Shown piece after piece: positions 26,914 to 36,693 of a stretch of 64,000 bases of DNA. Position 1 is the first letter of the stretch; each line of letters opens with the position of its first letter. Under the pieces are notes generated by a model. It was not told where the DNA came from and ran no database searches. It saw nothing but the letters and a program-made list of their open reading frames with translations. Source of the stretch: Endozoicomonas sp. GU-1 (GTDB lineage: Bacteria > Pseudomonadota > Gammaproteobacteria > Pseudomonadales > Endozoicomonadaceae); assembly GCF_027366395.1 (NCBI RefSeq), contig NZ_CP114771.1, forward strand, positions 1,736,001 to 1,800,000. Direction: 5' to 3'. A program made the translations under genes and the position numbers.

Positions 26914-29900
26914 ATGCAGTCACCTTCCTCCTCAATAACCGCAGACACGGCATCCCCGTTAACAGCCACTGAAGCCGGAAGGCACCGGCCAGCAAACAGC
27001 CGAAAACAAGAAAGAAAGCGATCCATGTCAGGTTACCAGGTGGAACAGACAACAACGGGCACTGGAACATTTCCACCGCATCAACTGCAATCTGAATCCG
27101 TGCCCATCCCACCCATAAAGCGCAGGCGTGTTACTGACAACAGCAGGCGTATTGTGTGTTCTGCAACTTCGCTACCTGCTAATCCGGAGCCAATGGAGAC
27201 CGAACCGGCCATGCCTGCTGACCCAGCTTCCAGGCTTCCGGGAGTGATCAGTTTCCTATCAAGAAATCTACCAACCCTCAGCGACAACAGGCTATTAACT
27301 GGCAATGAACATACCTCAGCGATGGTGCAGGTCATGCCTGAACCAATGAAGGATGTACCACTCACTACAGAAATTAACAGTGAAACATCAATTTCAGAAT
27401 TTTCTGTAAGCCAGCAAAATGAACTGCGAACACATTTAAATAATCAAGAAATTCAAGCAATATTAACGAATGCCGGGACTCTTCTGAAAAACCTCAAAGA
27501 CAGGAAAATCCAGTTAGCGCGAGACAGGGGAAAGCCGCCCGCACATTCCCTCTTTTCCAAGTTAAGAAACTTCAGCATTGTTAAAGATTCTCAGACTTTC
27601 AAAGGCTATTTTGCCAGGGCCAACACGTTCTTTTTAGCTGTCAATCCCCAGCAGATTACCAATACCAGCTGCCTTACCAGCATGCTCAAGTCGAAGACTC
27701 AGATAAAAAAGTTTGCAGAAGAAAGCGAGGACAACATTCAGGCGGTTGCTGCTAACCCATGCTTGAAACAGATTGCCTCCATGTGTCATGGCAAAGGCTT
27801 GCCCGACAAAGCGAAGGTGGAAGCGTTCGTGGCGTGGGAGTGCTGGAAGGTGAACGGCGAATTCAGCCCGGAACTGCTGCGGGCCTTTTCCTCCATGTGT
27901 AATGGCAAAGGCTTGCCCGACAAAGCGAAGGTGGAAGCGTTCGTGGCGTGGGAGTGCTGGAAGGTGAACGGCGAATTCAGCCTGGAACTGCTGCGGGCTT
28001 TTTCCTCCATGTATAATGGCAAAGGCTTGCCCGACAAAGCGAAGGTGGAAGCGTTCGTGGCGTGGGAGTGCTGGAAGGTGAACGGCGAATTCAGCCTGGA
28101 ACTGCTGCGGGCCTTTTCCTCCATGTGTCATGGCAAAGGCTTGCCCGACAAAGCCAAGGTGGAAGCGCTCAAAGCGTGGGAGTGCTGGAAGGTGAACGGC
28201 GAATTCAGCCTGGAACTGCTGCGGGCCTTTTCCTCCATGATGAGCAGTAGGGGCTTGCCCGACAAAGTGAAGGTGGAAGCGCTCAAAGCGTGGGAGTGCT
28301 GGAAGGTGAACGGCGAATTCAGCCTGGAACTGCTGCGGGCCTTTTCCTCCATGTGTAATGGCCAAGGCTTGCCCGACAAAGCGAAGGTGGAAGCGCTCAA
28401 AGCGTGGGAGTGCTGGAAGGTGAACGGCGAATTCAGCCTGGAACTGCTGCGGGCCTTTTCCTCCATGATGAGCAGTAGGGGCTTGCCCGACAAAGCCAAG
28501 GTGGAAGCGTTCGTGGCGTGGGAGTGCTGGAAGGTGAACGGCGAATTCAGCCTGGAACTGCTGCGGGCCTTTTCCTCCATGATGAGCAGTAGGGGCTTGC
28601 CCGACAAAGCGAAGGTGGAAGCGCTCAAAGCGTGGGAGTGCTGGAAGGTGAACGGCGAATTCAGCCTGGAACTGCTGCGGGCCTTTTCCTCCATGTGTAA
28701 TGGCAAAGGCTTGCCCGACAAAGCGAAGGTGGAAGCGCTCAAAGCGTGGGAGTGCTGGAAGGTGAACGGCGAATTCAGCCTGGAACTGCTGCGGGCCTTT
28801 TCCTCCATGTGTCATGGCAAAGGCTTGCCCGACAAAGCGAAGGTGGAAGCGCTCAAAGCGTGGGAGTGCTGGAAGGTGAACGGCGAATTCAGCCTGGAAC
28901 TGCTGCGGGCCTTTTCCTCCATGTGTCATGGCAAAGGCTTGCCCGACAAAGCCAAGGTGGAAGCGCTCAAAGCGTGGGAGTGCTGGAAGGTGAACGGCGA
29001 ATTCAGCCTGGAACTGCTGCGGGCCTTTTCCTCCATGTGTAATGGCAAAGGCTTGCCCGACAAAGCCAAGGTGGAAGCGCTCAAAGCGTGGGAGTGCTGG
29101 AAGGTGAACGGCGAATTCAGCCTGGAACTGCTGCGGGCCTTTTCCTCCATGATGTGCACCAGGGGCTTGCCCGACAAAGCGAAGGTGGAAGCGCTCAAAG
29201 CGTGGGAGTGCTGGAAGGTGAACGGTGAATTCAGCCTGGAACTGCTGCGGGCCTTCTCCTCCATGTGTAATGGCAAAGGCATGCCCGACAAAGCGAAGGT
29301 GGAAGCGCTCAAAGCGTGGGAGTGCTGGAAGGTGAACGGCGAATTCAGCCTGGAACTGCTGCGGGCCTTTTCCTCCATGTGTAATGGCAAAGGCTTGCCC
29401 GACAAAGCGACGGTGGAAGCGTTCATGGCGTGGGAGTGCTGGAAGGTGAACGGCGAATTCAGCCTGGAACTGCTGCGGACCTTTTCCTCCATGTATAATG
29501 GCAAAGGCTTGCCCGACAAAGCCAAGGTGGAAGCGTTCGTTCAATGGCTACCCTCGGATGAAAATAAGAATATTCTGAAACTTTCTTGCCGAATATTTGC
29601 CAGTTTTGGTTTGCCCTCAGGAGAAAAACTGACTGAAAATGAGAAAACACTGCGCCAATGTCTTAATCAGCATGGTTGTACCACTGAACATGGCGACGAC
29701 AATAGTGATGAAGATCTTTTAGAATCGAGTCAAATGAAAGCACTGGCTCTGTTCTTCTCTGGGCCCGCAGCATGGCGCATGAAAATTGCCGAATTCCAAC
29801 AATATCTGGCTGCCCACAAGAGTTCTCGAAATGACAGAGTGGCTGTTCGTGCTGCGCTGAAATCATTGCTACCGATATTGGCTATCCATGGAAGAACTGG

Positions 29901-31479
29901 TCTCCAGTTCTGGATGGAAAAATATCGTGAAAATCCACGCTGCAAAGGAGTACTCACTAAGGCATTAGCCATTCCTGCACCACTGGCTTTAACAAAATTT
30001 GTACTAACGCAACTCCCTGAATCTGAGATGCAGGAATACCTTGAACTGTGCAGAAACCTGAAGCCAGCCCCGACTCAGGAACAGTGGTATGCATTAAAAC
30101 CACTTTGCCAACAGCTTGGCCAGCGATTTGACTTCACGCAATCTAAACGCACGATGCTGGAGATTCTCTGGCAGCAATCAGAAGATAACCGCTCAAAATA
30201 CGCGGATAAGATGGATGAGCTATTCAAAACCTTGCCCACCATTTCACAGTGGCGTGGGTTACACCAGGTGCTTGGACAACACAAAATGCAGCAATTCATG
30301 GATGCCTGTCTTGACTATCAGGCTGCACCTGAAACCGCTCCTGATGTCACGATTCAGCAACGGTTGCTGGCAGGAATGCTGCTCACCAACCACGCTCTAC
30401 CTGAACAAGGAAAAATACCGGATCTCTGCTTTTCAAACCGAGTGCCAACAGATGATAAAAGAGGGGTGATGGTCAGTGGTGATCCCGCCATGTCCGGCCA
30501 GGAACGCCTGTGGCACTTTATCACGGCCATGTTAATTGAGCTTGAACAAACAGAATATCAATTCAAGAATCAAAGACTAACCGTTTTGCCAGCCGATGGC
30601 GATCCGGTTGTACTCCAAAATCCAGAGTTTACCCTCAGAGATACCGGCTTTGTTATAAATAACTGGACATTGCAACAGTTAACCGCCTTTTTCAAGGCAA
30701 CCGAGTTCACAGAACAATGGTATAAAAAGCCTCAGGACAAGCGCGATCTCTATGCGATCAGGCTTGAGGCAAAATTAGCCCAAATAAAATCGAGAACCAA
30801 AGAGCCCAAGAAAGCCAAGCCTAAAAAAATACCACACCTGGTGGCACCCTCTCTGATTATTCGTCTAATCAATTGCCATAAACCATTAAAGCCTGCGGTC
30901 TGGTCATCTCTTGAACACTATGCCAGCAGCGGCCAGCTAAACGCCCGTTTATGCACGGCACTCAGCCCGGTTATCAAAGATGATAAAGACGGCATTGCTC
31001 CAGACCTCGTTAAGAAAGCGGTGGTTGCAAAGTTGGAACAGATTGAGGCAGCAAAAACGCCAGTAGTAACATCAATCCCTCAGCAAGGACTTCCAGCAAG
31101 GGCAAGCATACCGACTCAAGGGAACCAGGTTGCCAACAGTCGCATTCAAGGGCCGCTATCTAACTTTGACGCGGCAATGGAAGCTCTGGATCGTTTTCGC
31201 GAATTGGGAAATGCAGAACTTGAACTGCTGGAACCCCATCGAAGCCGAATGACTTATGTTGAATTAAGCACTGCTATCTGCAAAATGAGCTACGCAGTGG
31301 ATTCAGAAACACGGAAAGAATGGCATGAAGCCAGCGAGAACAGGAGAAGAGACCCATTTGGGCTTGATGAAATAGTGGCATGGGATTTGGATTCGTTGGC
31401 GACATTGGATTCATTGGCGACAGAGTCAGAACTGGTCAACAACGATGACTGGATGGAAGAGTTCCTACAAGGGCTGTGA
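26914..31479 (+). CDS. Giant 38-aa-repeat protein, copy 1
   Basis: A 1521-aa protein. Residues 1-289: Ser/Thr/Pro-rich, probably disordered head with basic clusters SRKQERKRSM and IKRRRVTDN (NLS-like), then a helical region (FSVSQQNELRTHLNNQEIQ, CLTSMLKSKTQIKKFAEES). Residues 290-859: 15 complete units of 38 aa; then a partial 16th unit leading into a conserved helical C-terminal region (LPSDENKNILKLSCRIFA onward). The last 40 residues are acidic and hydrophobic (AWDLDSLATLDSLATES, DDWMEEFLQGL). No signal peptide, membrane segment or enzyme motif is seen. ATG 26914 (MQSPSSS) or the internal MSGYQVEQ start at 27025 are both possible; a good Shine-Dalgarno is missing from both. Unlike copies 2-6, the palindromic element upstream is absent, replaced by the edge of the group II intron. 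Confidence 0.9.
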   Translation: MQSPSSSITADTASPLTATEAGRHRPANSRKQERKRSMSGYQVEQTTTGTGTFPPHQLQSESVPIPPIKRRRVTDNSRRIVCSATSLPANPEPMETEPAMPADPASRLPGVISFLSRNLPTLSDNRLLTGNEHTSAMVQVMPEPMKDVPLTTEINSETSISEFSVSQQNELRTHLNNQEIQAILTNAGTLLKNLKDRKIQLARDRGKPPAHSLFSKLRNFSIVKDSQTFKGYFARANTFFLAVNPQQITNTSCLTSMLKSKTQIKKFAEESEDNIQAVAANPCLKQIASMCHGKGLPDKAKVEAFVAWECWKVNGEFSPELLRAFSSMCNGKGLPDKAKVEAFVAWECWKVNGEFSLELLRAFSSMYNGKGLPDKAKVEAFVAWECWKVNGEFSLELLRAFSSMCHGKGLPDKAKVEALKAWECWKVNGEFSLELLRAFSSMMSSRGLPDKVKVEALKAWECWKVNGEFSLELLRAFSSMCNGQGLPDKAKVEALKAWECWKVNGEFSLELLRAFSSMMSSRGLPDKAKVEAFVAWECWKVNGEFSLELLRAFSSMMSSRGLPDKAKVEALKAWECWKVNGEFSLELLRAFSSMCNGKGLPDKAKVEALKAWECWKVNGEFSLELLRAFSSMCHGKGLPDKAKVEALKAWECWKVNGEFSLELLRAFSSMCHGKGLPDKAKVEALKAWECWKVNGEFSLELLRAFSSMCNGKGLPDKAKVEALKAWECWKVNGEFSLELLRAFSSMMCTRGLPDKAKVEALKAWECWKVNGEFSLELLRAFSSMCNGKGMPDKAKVEALKAWECWKVNGEFSLELLRAFSSMCNGKGLPDKATVEAFMAWECWKVNGEFSLELLRTFSSMYNGKGLPDKAKVEAFVQWLPSDENKNILKLSCRIFASFGLPSGEKLTENEKTLRQCLNQHGCTTEHGDDNSDEDLLESSQMKALALFFSGPAAWRMKIAEFQQYLAAHKSSRNDRVAVRAALKSLLPILAIHGRTGLQFWMEKYRENPRCKGVLTKALAIPAPLALTKFVLTQLPESEMQEYLELCRNLKPAPTQEQWYALKPLCQQLGQRFDFTQSKRTMLEILWQQSEDNRSKYADKMDELFKTLPTISQWRGLHQVLGQHKMQQFMDACLDYQAAPETAPDVTIQQRLLAGMLLTNHALPEQGKIPDLCFSNRVPTDDKRGVMVSGDPAMSGQERLWHFITAMLIELEQTEYQFKNQRLTVLPADGDPVVLQNPEFTLRDTGFVINNWTLQQLTAFFKATEFTEQWYKKPQDKRDLYAIRLEAKLAQIKSRTKEPKKAKPKKIPHLVAPSLIIRLINCHKPLKPAVWSSLEHYASSGQLNARLCTALSPVIKDDKDGIAPDLVKKAVVAKLEQIEAAKTPVVTSIPQQGLPARASIPTQGNQVANSRIQGPLSNFDAAMEALDRFRELGNAELELLEPHRSRMTYVELSTAICKMSYAVDSETRKEWHEASENRRRDPFGLDEIVAWDLDSLATLDSLATESELVNNDDWMEEFLQGL
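27781..29490 (+). repeat. 15 tandem 114-bp units in copy 1
   Basis: Exact 114-bp period counted from the Met codon of each loop, plus a partial 16th unit to about 29540. The two residues after that Met read, in order: CH, CN, YN, CH, MS, CN, MS, MS, CN, CH, CH, CN, MC, CN, CN, YN. The second variable site (after VEA) is FV in units 1-3 and 7, FM in 15 and LK in the rest of the full units. Elsewhere the units are nearly identical at DNA level. Confidence 0.97.
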
Positions 31480-31583
31480 TATGCAAGGCTTGCATCGGTG
31501 TATACGACTGCTTCAATATTTATTCGACCGTTCAAATGACGACAAAGCTCGTCTGCACCCTGATTCTCCAGAATGCCTGACAA
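31480..31583 (-). pseudogene. ISXO2/IS1595-type transposase remnant in spacer 1
   Basis: The minus-strand frame reads GILENQGADELCRHLNGRIN then AVVYTDASLAYHS, matching the ISXO2-like transposase segment between the VARDR block and the second catalytic Asp (here TDAS). It is the shortest of four such remnants: the upstream half has been deleted between TGCC direct repeats that are still visible in spacers 3-5. Confidence 0.55.
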
Positions 31584-31630
31584 AACAGGTCAGCCTTCCC
31601 TGATACCGGCTGCCTGGAACTTTACCGGGC

Positions 31631-31641
31631 TGACCAGGTCA
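31631..31641. promoter_or_regulatory. Palindrome TGACCAGGTCA upstream of copy 2
   Basis: A 5-bp inverted repeat around one central base (6 bp with the flanking C and G), starting 73 bp before the ATG of copy 2. A second GGTCAG half-site within CCTGACAAAACAGGTCAG lies about 60 bp further upstream. The same arrangement precedes copies 3, 5 and 6. Confidence 0.45.
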
Positions 31642-31703
31642 GTTCTATTGTTGTCATCCCCAGACGATTCTCCAACTGGAAACAGGTAATCCCCAAAGAA
31701 ACC

Positions 31704-34700
31704 ATGCAGTCACCTTCCTCCTCAGTAACCGCAGACCCGGCATCCCCGTTAACATTCACTGAAGCCGGAAGGCACCAGCCAGCAAACAGCCGAAAACAAG
31801 AAAGAAAGCGACCCATGTCAGGTTACCAGGTGGAACAGACAGCAACGAGCACTGGAACATTTCCACCGCATCAACTGCAATCTGAATCCGTGCCCATCCC
31901 ATCCATAAAGCGCAGGCGTGTTACTGACAACAACAGGCGTATTGTGTGTTCTGCAACTTCGCTACCTGCTAATCCGGAGCCAATGGAGACCGAACCGGCC
32001 ATGCCTGCTGACCCAGCTTCCAGGCTTCCGGGAGTGATCAGTTTCCTATCAAGAAATCTACCAACCCTCAGCGACAACAGGCTATTAACTGGCAATGAAC
32101 ATACCTCAGCGATGGTGCAGGTCATGCCGGAACCAATGAAGGATGTACCGCTCACTACAAAAATTAACAGTGGAACATCAATTTCAGAATTTTCTGTAAG
32201 CCAGCAAAATGAACTGCGAACACATTTAAATAATCAAGAAATTCAAGCAATATTAACGAATGCCGGGACTCTTCTGAAAAACCTCAAAGACAGGAACATC
32301 CAGTTAGCGCGAGACAGGGGAAAGCCGCCCGCACATTCCCTCTTTTCCAAGGTAAAAAACTTCAGCATTGTTAAAGATTCTCAGACTTTCAAAGGCTATT
32401 TTGCCAGGGCCAACACGTTCTTTTTAGCTGTCAATCCCCAGCAGATTACCAATACCAGCTGCCTTACCAGCATGCTCTACTCGAAGACTCAGATAAAAAA
32501 GTTTGCAGAAGAAAGCGAGGAAAACATTCAGGCGGTTGCTGCTAACCCATGCTTGAAACAGATTGCCTCCATGTGTAATGGCAAAGGCTTGCCCGACAAA
32601 GCGAAGGTGGAAGCGTTCGTGGCGTGGGAGTGCTGGAAGGTGAACGGCGAATTCAGCCTGGAACTGCTGCGAGCCTTTTCCTCCATGTGTCACGGCAAAG
32701 GCTTGCCCAACAAAGCGAAGGTGGAAGCGCTCAAAGCGTGGGAGTGCTGGAAGGTGAACGGCGAATTCAGCCTGGAACTGCTGCGGGCCTTTTCCTCCAT
32801 GTGTCATGGCAAAGGCTTGCCCGACAGAGCGAAGGTGGAAGCGCTCAAAGCGTGGGAGTGCTGGAAGGTGAACGGCGAATTCAGCCTGGCACTGCTGCGG
32901 GCCTTTTCCTCCATGATGAGCAGCAGGGGCTTGCCCGACAAAGCGAAGGTGGAAGCGTTCGTAGCGTGGGAGTGCTGGAAGGTGAACGGCGCATTCAGCC
33001 TGGAACTGCTGCGAGCCTTTTCCTCCATGTGTAATGGCAAAGGCTTGCCCGACAAAGCGAAGGTGGAAGCGCTCAAAGCGTGGGAGTGCTGGAAGGTGAA
33101 CGGCGAATTCAGCCTGGAACTGCTGCGGGCCTTTTCCTCCATGTGTAATGGCAAAGGCTTGCCCGACAAAGCGAAGGTGGAAGCGTTCAAAGCGTGGGAG
33201 TGCTGGAAGGTGAACGGCGAATTCAGCCTGAAACTGCTGCGGGCCTTTTCCTCCATGTGTCATGGCAAAGGCTTGCCCGACAAAGCGAAGGTGGAAGCGC
33301 TCAAAGCGTGGGAGTGCTGGAAGGTGAACGGCGAATTCAGCCTGGAACTGCTGCGGGCCTTTTCATCCATGATGAGCAGTAGGGGCTTGCCCGACAAAGT
33401 GAAGGTGGAAGCGTTCGTGGCGTGGGAGTGCTGGAAGGTGAACGGCGAATTCAGCCTGGAACTGCTGCGGGCCTTTTCCTCCATGTGTCATGGCAAAGGC
33501 TTGCCCGACAAAGCGAAGGTGGAAGCGCTCAAAGCGTGGGAGTGCTGGAAGGTGAACGGCGAATTCAGCCTGGAACTGCTGCGGGCCTTTTCCTCCATGA
33601 TGAGCAGTAGGGGCTTGCCCGATAAAGCGAAGGTGGAAGCGTTCGTGGCGTGGGAGTGCTGGAAGGTCAACGGCGAATTCAGCCCGGAACTGCTGCGGGC
33701 CTTTTCCTCCATGCGTCATGGCAAAGGCTTGCCCGACAACGCGAAGGTGGAAGCGTTCGTGGCGTGGGAGTGCTGGAAGGTCAACGGCGAATTCAGCCTG
33801 GAACTGCTGCGGGCCTTTTCCTCCATGTGTCATGGCAAAGGCTTGCCCGACAACGCGAAGGTGGAAGCGTTCATGACGTGGGAGTGCTGGAAGGTGAACG
33901 GCGAATTCAGCCTGGAACTGCTGCGGGCCTTTTCCTCAATGTGTAATGGCAAAGGCTTGCCCGACAAAACGAAGGTGGAAGCGTTCCTGGCGTGGGAGTG
34001 CTGGAAGGTGAACGGCGAATTCAGCCTGGAACTGCTGCGGGCCTTTTCTTCCATGTGTCATGGCAAAGGCTTGCCCGACCAAGCGAAGGTGGAAGCGCTC
34101 AAAGCGTGGGAGTGCTGGAAGGTGAACGGCGAATTCAGCCTGGAACTGCTGCGGGCCTTTTCCTCCATGTGTAATGGCAAAGGCTTGCCCGACAAAGCGA
34201 AGGTGGAAGCGTTCATGGCGTGGGAGTGCTGGAAGGTGAACCGCGAATTCAGCCTGGAACTGCTGCGGGCCTTTTCCTCCATGTGTAATGGCAAAGGCTT
34301 GCCCGACAAAGCGAAGGTGGAAGCGTTCGTTCAATGGCTACCCTCGGATGAAAATAAGAATATTCTGAAACTTTCTTGCCGAATATTTGCCAGTTTTGGT
34401 TTGCCCTCAGGAGAAAAACTGACTGAAAATGAGAAAACACTGCGCCAATGTCTTAATCAGCATGGTTGTACCACTGAACATGGCGACGACAATAGTGATG
34501 AAGATCTTTTAGAATCGAGTCAAATGAAAGCACTGGCTCTGTTCTTCTCCGGGCCCGCAAAATGGCGCATGAAAATTGCCGAATTCCAACAATATCTGGC
34601 TGCCCACAAGAGTCCTCGACATGACAGAGTGGCTGTTCGTGCTGCGCTGAAATCATTGCTACCGATATTGGCTATCCATGGAGGAACTGGTATCCAGTTC

Positions 34701-36269
34701 TGGATGGAAAAATATCGTGAAAATCCACGCTGCAAAGGAGTACTCACTCAGGCATTATCCATTCCTGCACCACTGGCTTTAACAAAATTTGCACTAACGC
34801 AACTCCCTGAATCTGAGATGCTGGAATATCTTGAACTGTGCAGAAACCTGAAGCCAGCCCCAACTCAGGAACAGTGGTATGCATTAAAACCACTTTGCCA
34901 ACAGCTTGGCCAGCGATTTGACTTCACGCAATCCAAACGCACGATGCTGGAGATTCTCTGGCAACAATCAGAAGATAACCGCTTAAAATACGCGGATAAG
35001 ATGGATGAGCTATTCAAAACCTTGCCCACCATCTCACAGTGGCGCCGGTTACATCGGGTGCTTGGACCACACAAAATGCAGCAATTCATGGATGCCTGTC
35101 TTGACTATCAGGCTACACTTGAAACCGCTCCTGATGTCACGGTTCAGCAACGGTTGCTGGAAGGAATGCTGCTCACCAACCACTCTCTACCTGAACCAGA
35201 GAAAATACCGGATCTCTGCTTTTCAAACCGAGTGGCAACAGATGATAAAAGAGGGGTGATGGTCGGTGGTGATCCCGCCATGTCGGGCCAGCAACGCCTG
35301 TGGCGCTTTATCACGGCCATGTTAATTGAGCTTGAACAAACAGAATATCAATTCAAGAATCAAAGACTAACCGTTTTGCCAGCCGATGGCGATCCGGTGG
35401 TACTCCAAAATCCAGAGTTTACCCCGAGAAATACCGGCTTTGTTATCAAGAACTGGACATTGCAACAGTTAACCGCCTTTTTCAAGGCAACCGAGTTCAC
35501 AGAACAATGGTATAAAAAGCCTCAGGACAAGCGCGATCCCTATGCGATCAGGCTTGAGGCAAAATTAGCCCAAATGCAAGCGAGAACCAAAGAGCCCAAG
35601 AAAGCCGAGCCTAAAAAAATACCACACCTGGTGGCACCCTCTCTGATTATTAGACTAATCAATTGCCATAAACCATTAAAGCCTGCGGTCTGGTCATCTC
35701 TTGAACACTATGCCAGCAGCGGCCAGCTAAACGCCCGTTTATGCACGGCACTCGGCCCGGTTATCAAAGATGATAAAGACGGCATTGTTCCAGACCTCGT
35801 TAAGAAAGCGGTGGCTGCAAAGTTGGAACAGATTGAGGCAGCAAAAACGCCAGTAGTAACATCAATCCCTCAGCAAGGACTTCCAGCAAGGGCAAGCATA
35901 ACAACTCAAGGGAACCAGGTTGCCAACCGTCGCATTCAAGGGCCGCTATCTGACTTTGACGTGGCAATGGAAGCGCTGGATCGTTTTCACGAACTGGGAC
36001 ATGCAGAACTTGAACTGCTGGAACCCCACCGAAGCCGAATGACTTCTGTTGAATTAAGCACGGCTATCTGCAAAATGAGCTACGCAGTGGATTCAGAAAC
36101 ACGGAAAGAATGGCATGAAGCCAGCGAGAAAAGGAGAAGAGACCCACTTGGGCTTGATGAAATAGTGGCATGGGATTTGGATTCATTGGCGACATTGGAT
36201 TCATTGGCGACAGAGTCAGAACTGGTCAACAACGATGACTGGATGGAAGAGTTCCTGCAAGGGCTGTGA
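31704..36269 (+). CDS. Giant 38-aa-repeat protein, copy 2
   Basis: A 1521-aa paralogue of copy 1 with the same number of units but a different unit order. The head differs by scattered substitutions (for example SFTEAGRHQP-type changes and KVKNFSIVK). Several units carry private changes outside the two variable sites (LPNKAK, LPDRAK, FSLALLR, NREFS), useful for tracing unit ancestry. The C-terminal 100 residues (TTQGNQVANRRIQGPLSDFD, MEALDRFHELGHAELELL) are shared with copy 3 and differ from all other copies. The start is ATG 31704 by alignment with copy 1. It ends with the same acidic DDWMEEFLQGL. Confidence 0.9.
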   Translation: MQSPSSSVTADPASPLTFTEAGRHQPANSRKQERKRPMSGYQVEQTATSTGTFPPHQLQSESVPIPSIKRRRVTDNNRRIVCSATSLPANPEPMETEPAMPADPASRLPGVISFLSRNLPTLSDNRLLTGNEHTSAMVQVMPEPMKDVPLTTKINSGTSISEFSVSQQNELRTHLNNQEIQAILTNAGTLLKNLKDRNIQLARDRGKPPAHSLFSKVKNFSIVKDSQTFKGYFARANTFFLAVNPQQITNTSCLTSMLYSKTQIKKFAEESEENIQAVAANPCLKQIASMCNGKGLPDKAKVEAFVAWECWKVNGEFSLELLRAFSSMCHGKGLPNKAKVEALKAWECWKVNGEFSLELLRAFSSMCHGKGLPDRAKVEALKAWECWKVNGEFSLALLRAFSSMMSSRGLPDKAKVEAFVAWECWKVNGAFSLELLRAFSSMCNGKGLPDKAKVEALKAWECWKVNGEFSLELLRAFSSMCNGKGLPDKAKVEAFKAWECWKVNGEFSLKLLRAFSSMCHGKGLPDKAKVEALKAWECWKVNGEFSLELLRAFSSMMSSRGLPDKVKVEAFVAWECWKVNGEFSLELLRAFSSMCHGKGLPDKAKVEALKAWECWKVNGEFSLELLRAFSSMMSSRGLPDKAKVEAFVAWECWKVNGEFSPELLRAFSSMRHGKGLPDNAKVEAFVAWECWKVNGEFSLELLRAFSSMCHGKGLPDNAKVEAFMTWECWKVNGEFSLELLRAFSSMCNGKGLPDKTKVEAFLAWECWKVNGEFSLELLRAFSSMCHGKGLPDQAKVEALKAWECWKVNGEFSLELLRAFSSMCNGKGLPDKAKVEAFMAWECWKVNREFSLELLRAFSSMCNGKGLPDKAKVEAFVQWLPSDENKNILKLSCRIFASFGLPSGEKLTENEKTLRQCLNQHGCTTEHGDDNSDEDLLESSQMKALALFFSGPAKWRMKIAEFQQYLAAHKSPRHDRVAVRAALKSLLPILAIHGGTGIQFWMEKYRENPRCKGVLTQALSIPAPLALTKFALTQLPESEMLEYLELCRNLKPAPTQEQWYALKPLCQQLGQRFDFTQSKRTMLEILWQQSEDNRLKYADKMDELFKTLPTISQWRRLHRVLGPHKMQQFMDACLDYQATLETAPDVTVQQRLLEGMLLTNHSLPEPEKIPDLCFSNRVATDDKRGVMVGGDPAMSGQQRLWRFITAMLIELEQTEYQFKNQRLTVLPADGDPVVLQNPEFTPRNTGFVIKNWTLQQLTAFFKATEFTEQWYKKPQDKRDPYAIRLEAKLAQMQARTKEPKKAEPKKIPHLVAPSLIIRLINCHKPLKPAVWSSLEHYASSGQLNARLCTALGPVIKDDKDGIVPDLVKKAVAAKLEQIEAAKTPVVTSIPQQGLPARASITTQGNQVANRRIQGPLSDFDVAMEALDRFHELGHAELELLEPHRSRMTSVELSTAICKMSYAVDSETRKEWHEASEKRRRDPLGLDEIVAWDLDSLATLDSLATESELVNNDDWMEEFLQGL
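32571..34280 (+). repeat. 15 tandem 114-bp units in copy 2
   Basis: Loop residues in order, including the partial last unit: CN, CH, CH, MS, CN, CN, CH, MS, CH, MS, RH, CH, CN, CH, CN, CN. RH in unit 11 (TGT to CGT) is the only Arg at that place in the window. Confidence 0.97.
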
Positions 36270-36381
36270 ATATGCATTCACACGTTGCCGGTGAAAAACA
36301 CCTTCTATAACCCGTATTCCAGAGGATGACACCCGTTCTTTAAAGGTGAACCTCAAGGTTCTCGCAAGCTTCTCATGTGTA

Positions 36382-36542
36382 ATACCAATTCCACCTTCTA
36401 AATATGATAACGAGCAAGTCATTTTGGACCGCTGGGCAAGGCGGAATGACGAGTAATAGCAGGGCTATTGCGAGGAATTCCAACGAAGATCCAGCGGTTC
36501 AAAATGGCTGCGCAGTTCATATTTAGAAGGTGGAGTTGGTAT
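36382..36542. mobile_element. 161-bp MITE-like palindromic element in spacer 2
   Basis: Terminal inverted repeats of 26 bp with one mismatch (36382-36407 and 36517-36542; core CCACCTTCTAAATATGA). Inside, CATTTTGGACCGCTGG and CCAGCGGTTCAAAATG form a second inverted pair, so nearly the whole element can fold into one long hairpin. No ORF inside. It occurs only in the copy 2-copy 3 spacer, where the first part of the spacer also differs from the other spacers and no transposase remnant is seen. Confidence 0.7.
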
Positions 36543-36620
36543 AAACACATCTCACAGCCAGAGTGCCTGACAAAACAGGTCAGCCTTGTTTGATACCGGC
36601 TACCTGGAACTTTACCGGGC

Positions 36621-36631
36621 TGACCTGGTCA
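36621..36631. promoter_or_regulatory. Palindrome TGACCTGGTCA upstream of copy 3
   Basis: Same element as before copy 2, 73 bp before ATG 36694; the central base is T instead of A, so symmetry is kept although the base has changed. Confidence 0.45.
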
Positions 36632-36693
36632 GTTCTATTGTTGTCATTCCCAGACGATTCTCCAACTGCAAACAGGTAATCCTCGAAGAAGCC

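Noticed and set aside
28062-28250. Plus-strand frames in the repeats (for example 28062-28250, 28746-29042, 33650-33946, 52008-52424)
   Set aside because: Same periodicity artefact in a second frame; the conserved head and tail exist only in the main frame.
27781-29490. CRISPR array
   Set aside because: The repeats are 114 bp, directly adjacent, coding and without spacers.
27634-29544. Long minus-strand ORF (636 codons) across the copy 1 repeats, and similar ones at 32424-33263, 37414-38754, 41828-43396, 46476-47930 and 51010-52305
   Set aside because: The 114-bp period is a multiple of three, so one stop-free unit keeps any frame open through the array. These frames begin and end with the repeats, have no ribosome-binding site and no independent domain.
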